The notes beneath the pieces are model-generated. The model had not been told where the DNA came from, did no database searches, and worked only from the letters and a program-made list of their open reading frames with translations. A stretch of DNA of 9,060 nt from an uncultured Bacteroidota bacterium (GTDB lineage: Bacteria; Bacteroidota; Bacteroidia; Chitinophagales; Chitinophagaceae): NCBI GenBank assembly GCA_903851455.1, contig CAINOM010000126.1:1-9060 (forward strand), given 5' to 3'. The position numbers and the translations under genes are program-made. This document shows, in pieces, positions 7,240-9,060 of this stretch (position 1 is its first letter; each line of letters opens with the position of its first letter).

Positions 7240-7264
7240 GTTCCCCTTCAGGGGAAAGGGGTTT
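7240..7264. repeat. GC-rich palindrome downstream of the kinase, inverted copy of 7078-7105
   Basis: TTCCCC (7241-7246) pairs with GGGGAA (7251-7256) around TTCA, followed by AAGGGG. Read on the opposite strand it aligns without gaps to the start of the 7081-7105 palindrome (19 of 25 bases by hand). It lies about 25 bases past the kinase stop codon. No T-run follows on the minus strand, so it should not fully terminate the kinase transcript. Confidence 0.6.
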
Positions 7265-7281
7265 TTCGTGCAGGGGTGAGA

Positions 7282-8607
7282 CTAAAACGTCAATGTGAAC
7301 ATGCAACCGCCTTCGGCGATATTATTTACGGCTATGCTGCCTTTATGCTGCCGCATCACCTGCGCCACATAACTCAACCCCAGCCCATAACCCTTGGTAT
7401 TGTGCACATTGCCGGTCGGTACCCTGAAAAACTTTTCGAACACCTTTTCTTTGTATTCCTCAGGTATGCCGGGACCGTTATCGGTAAGCGCCAGCCTCAC
7501 CTTTCCATCTTGCTGGGTGAGGTCTATGTTTATCCGCACCGGGGCCACACCGTATTTAAGGCTGTTGTCGATCAGGTTTACCAACACGCCCTGCATGTGC
7601 AGCATATCTACGTGTACCGGGAAGCTATCGCCATTGGCATGAAAAGAAACTTTGGCATCATGCTGGCGCAACCGTGGCTGGAGGGTTTCCAATACGCCGT
7701 CTACCAGCTCTTTAAGATCGTGGCTGTTCTGCTGCAGGTATATCTTACCGGTCTCCAGCAGAGAGGTGTTGAGCACCCGCGTTGCCAGCAGCTCCAGCCG
7801 GTCCATTTCTGATGTGGCCATACCCAGGTATTCCCTGCTCAGCTTCGGATCATCAATTATGTTGTAGTTGTTCAGGGCTTCAAGCGCTACCTTCACTGTG
7901 GCTATCGGTGTCTTCAGCTCATGCGACATATTGCTGATGAAATCATCTTTCAGGTGGCTGAGCTTTATTTGTGATCTCAGGCTATTGAATGTAATAATGA
8001 ACGCCGCTGCGGTAAGTGAAAGCAGGATAATGACAAAACCCAGTTGGGGCAAGAGCTTCCAGTACAGGTAGTGCCGGTAATTGCTGATCACTACCCCATT
8101 GGCATCGGTAAAGAAATTACTGTTAATAAAAATAGCGCTGGCTGCCTTGTTGTTGCTGTCACTGTTGTTTATCCATTCCGACTGGAAGTCCCAGCCATTC
8201 TGCCGCATCTGTGAAGTGAACAGCTCATTGAAAATGATGGTGTCCATCCCGAACAGCTTCCTTTCCTCAGCGCCGGATAACTTAACAGTGCCCGCCAGTA
8301 TGCGGTGTACCGCCTGCGGCGACAGATTAGCCCTGTGCAGTTTGTCCGTATCTGCCCTGGCCGTCTCCATGCTCACATCCATGGGTAGGTTTGCGGCTAC
8401 CGGGTTCATGCCATTGGCCAGCAGCAGAGAGTCGTTGATCTTTTGCTGCACATCGGTGAATACCTTGGTAAGGTTCTTTTTCAGCTGTTCCTGCTGGTCG
8501 GAATACTGACTATAGAGCCACTGCGCGGTGAACAGAAGCAGCAAAACCTGGCTAAACACCATCAGCCCCTTCAGCCACTGTAATTTCGATTTTTTTATTG
8601 CCGCCAT
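7282..8607 (-). CDS. Membrane sensor histidine kinase
   Basis: This 441-residue kinase has two membrane segments, about 13-32 (LMVFSQVLLLLFTAQWL) and 186-208 (LPQLGFVIILLSLTAAAFII). They frame a periplasmic sensor region of about 150 residues that I do not recognise. The HisKA domain follows at once, with the phosphoacceptor H229 in SNMSHELKTPIATVK. The ATPase domain has the N box (NLIDNSLKYG, N344/N348), the G1 box DNGPGIP (376-382), the F box FEKFFR and the G2 box GYGLGL (406-411). All catalytic boxes are intact. Only about ten residues separate the second membrane segment from the HisKA helix, so there is no room for a HAMP linker. The ATG at 8607 gives a short basic start before the first membrane helix. 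It precedes the response regulator on the same strand and presumably phosphorylates it. The stimulus is unknown, and no convincing promoter was seen upstream. Confidence 0.94.
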   Translation of the reverse strand: MAAIKKSKLQWLKGLMVFSQVLLLLFTAQWLYSQYSDQQEQLKKNLTKVFTDVQQKINDSLLLANGMNPVAANLPMDVSMETARADTDKLHRANLSPQAVHRILAGTVKLSGAEERKLFGMDTIIFNELFTSQMRQNGWDFQSEWINNSDSNNKAASAIFINSNFFTDANGVVISNYRHYLYWKLLPQLGFVIILLSLTAAAFIITFNSLRSQIKLSHLKDDFISNMSHELKTPIATVKVALEALNNYNIIDDPKLSREYLGMATSEMDRLELLATRVLNTSLLETGKIYLQQNSHDLKELVDGVLETLQPRLRQHDAKVSFHANGDSFPVHVDMLHMQGVLVNLIDNSLKYGVAPVRINIDLTQQDGKVRLALTDNGPGIPEEYKEKVFEKFFRVPTGNVHNTKGYGLGLSYVAQVMRQHKGSIAVNNIAEGGCMFTLTF

Positions 8608-8950
8608 CGTTGCATAAATGTAGCAAGTTAAGTATTAGAAGCATTTATGTTTAACCTTATTTAACATTGCCTTTAGAGCAGTCGCGCCTGCCAAAGCCCA
8701 TTTCAAGCGAAGGTGGGTCCAGGCTTATCTGCTACTATCGCCGTCCGTGGCTATAGCACACTTGTACTTTTGTCCTTTATTCAGCCTGCCCTGAGCTTGC
8801 CGAAAGGGCACCATACAACATCGGGATTTCTACTGCACTCTCAGTGAGCGTAGCCGAGCTGCTGCCCTGAGCGATAGTTATCGATTTTGCTTTTAATTTC
8901 GCATTGATTAACAATTTGCTACCAACAAAGCCTTGTTTGCTCAACTGTCT
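8608..8950. other. Non-coding interval upstream of the kinase, with short dispersed repeats
   Basis: No plausible gene is visible in these 343 bases on either strand. The part nearest the kinase (8608-8670) is AT-rich and should hold its promoter. TACATTTA lies just before the ATG on the minus strand and is one mismatch from a -7 element, but no matching -33 element sits at the usual spacing. The middle part (about 8786-8880) holds the short repeats listed separately. No tRNA or known riboswitch was recognised. Confidence 0.6.
8786..8877. repeat. Cluster of short repeats with a GAGCkTrGCCGA-like core
   Basis: The palindrome TGCCCT (8787-8792) with AGGGCA (8805-8810) encloses GAGCTTGCCGAA. 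A related core, GAGCGTAGCCGAG, lies at 8846-8858. The 11-mer CTGCCCTGAGC occurs exactly at both 8786-8796 and 8862-8872. They look like decayed copies of one dispersed intergenic hairpin element. No coding capacity or T-run is attached. Confidence 0.5.
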
Positions 8951-9060
8951 CTAGCTGCCGGAGTCCAGTAAAAAATTATCTATTACTTTGTATAAATCTT
9001 CTTGATTGCTATTTGGCTGAAAAATGAAGTGTGATAATAGTTTTAATTGTTCAACTTCAA
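8951..9060 (-). CDS. Possible C-terminal tail of an unknown protein (partial, enters from the right edge)
   Basis: One minus-strand frame is open from the right edge for 35 codons and stops at TAG (8951-8953). The visible peptide starts EVEQLKLLSHFIFQPNSNQE and continues through DLYKVIDNFLLDSGS. Its mix of hydrophobic and charged residues resembles real protein, and a helical end is likely. I do not recognise a family. A 35-codon open stretch can arise by chance in AT-rich DNA, so confidence is low. If real, it would be transcribed toward the kinase, with 343 bases between its stop and the kinase start. Confidence 0.35.
   Translation of the reverse strand, partial: EVEQLKLLSHFIFQPNSNQEDLYKVIDNFLLDSGS

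Noticed and set aside
7210..7812. Plus-strand frame of 200 codons opposite the kinase
   Set aside because: It is antisense to the kinase ATPase domain, starts in the palindromic gap and shows no family motif.
7868..8509. Two further plus-strand frames opposite the kinase (67 and 142 codons)
   Set aside because: Their Ser/Leu/Cys-rich composition is that of reverse-complemented kinase codons; the kinase reading has every catalytic box.

Overview
The window looks like a chromosomal segment of a Bacteroidota bacterium, most likely Chitinophagaceae-like. Three things point there. A small PUR/DUF3276-type protein is close to what Bacteroidota carry. Its promoter matches the Bacteroidota form (TTTG, 19 bases, TAnnTTTG). 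A very long secreted protein combines beta-helix modules with Ig-like repeats, the usual layout of type IX-secreted surface proteins in this phylum. The genus is not determined, and no mobile-element gene, CRISPR array, tRNA or rRNA was found.

Layout. (1) Bases 1-4041, minus strand: the N-terminal 1347 codons of a giant secreted protein, open through the left edge. It has a signal peptide, two tandem beta-helix modules in a 615-residue register, a linker domain and three Ig-like repeats. (2) 4042-4174: short divergent promoter region. (3) 4175-5416, plus strand: a GT-B fold family 4 glycosyltransferase. (4) 5417-5691: intergenic, with a compound palindromic repeat and a strong intrinsic terminator serving the gene to the right. 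(5) 5692-6132, minus: DUF3276/PUR-like nucleic-acid-binding protein with a well-defined promoter. (6) 6388-7077, minus: OmpR-type response regulator. (7) 7078-7281: intercistronic gap carrying two inverted copies of a GC-rich palindrome. (8) 7282-8607, minus: membrane sensor histidine kinase. (9) 8608-8950: apparently non-coding, with short dispersed repeats. (10) 8951-9060, minus: possible C-terminal tail of a gene entering from the right.

How they fit together. The kinase and response regulator are a cognate pair, kinase first, probably co-transcribed despite the 204-base gap. The glycosyltransferase is divergent from the surface protein and may share its promoter region; a role in modifying surface proteins or polysaccharide is inference only. 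The PUR-like gene is a separate unit with its own promoter and terminator.

I see no clearly new multi-gene system. The most unusual signals are the internal duplication of the surface protein, the inverted palindromes between kinase and regulator (one overlapping the regulator's likely ribosome-binding site), and a start-site correction for the PUR-like gene.
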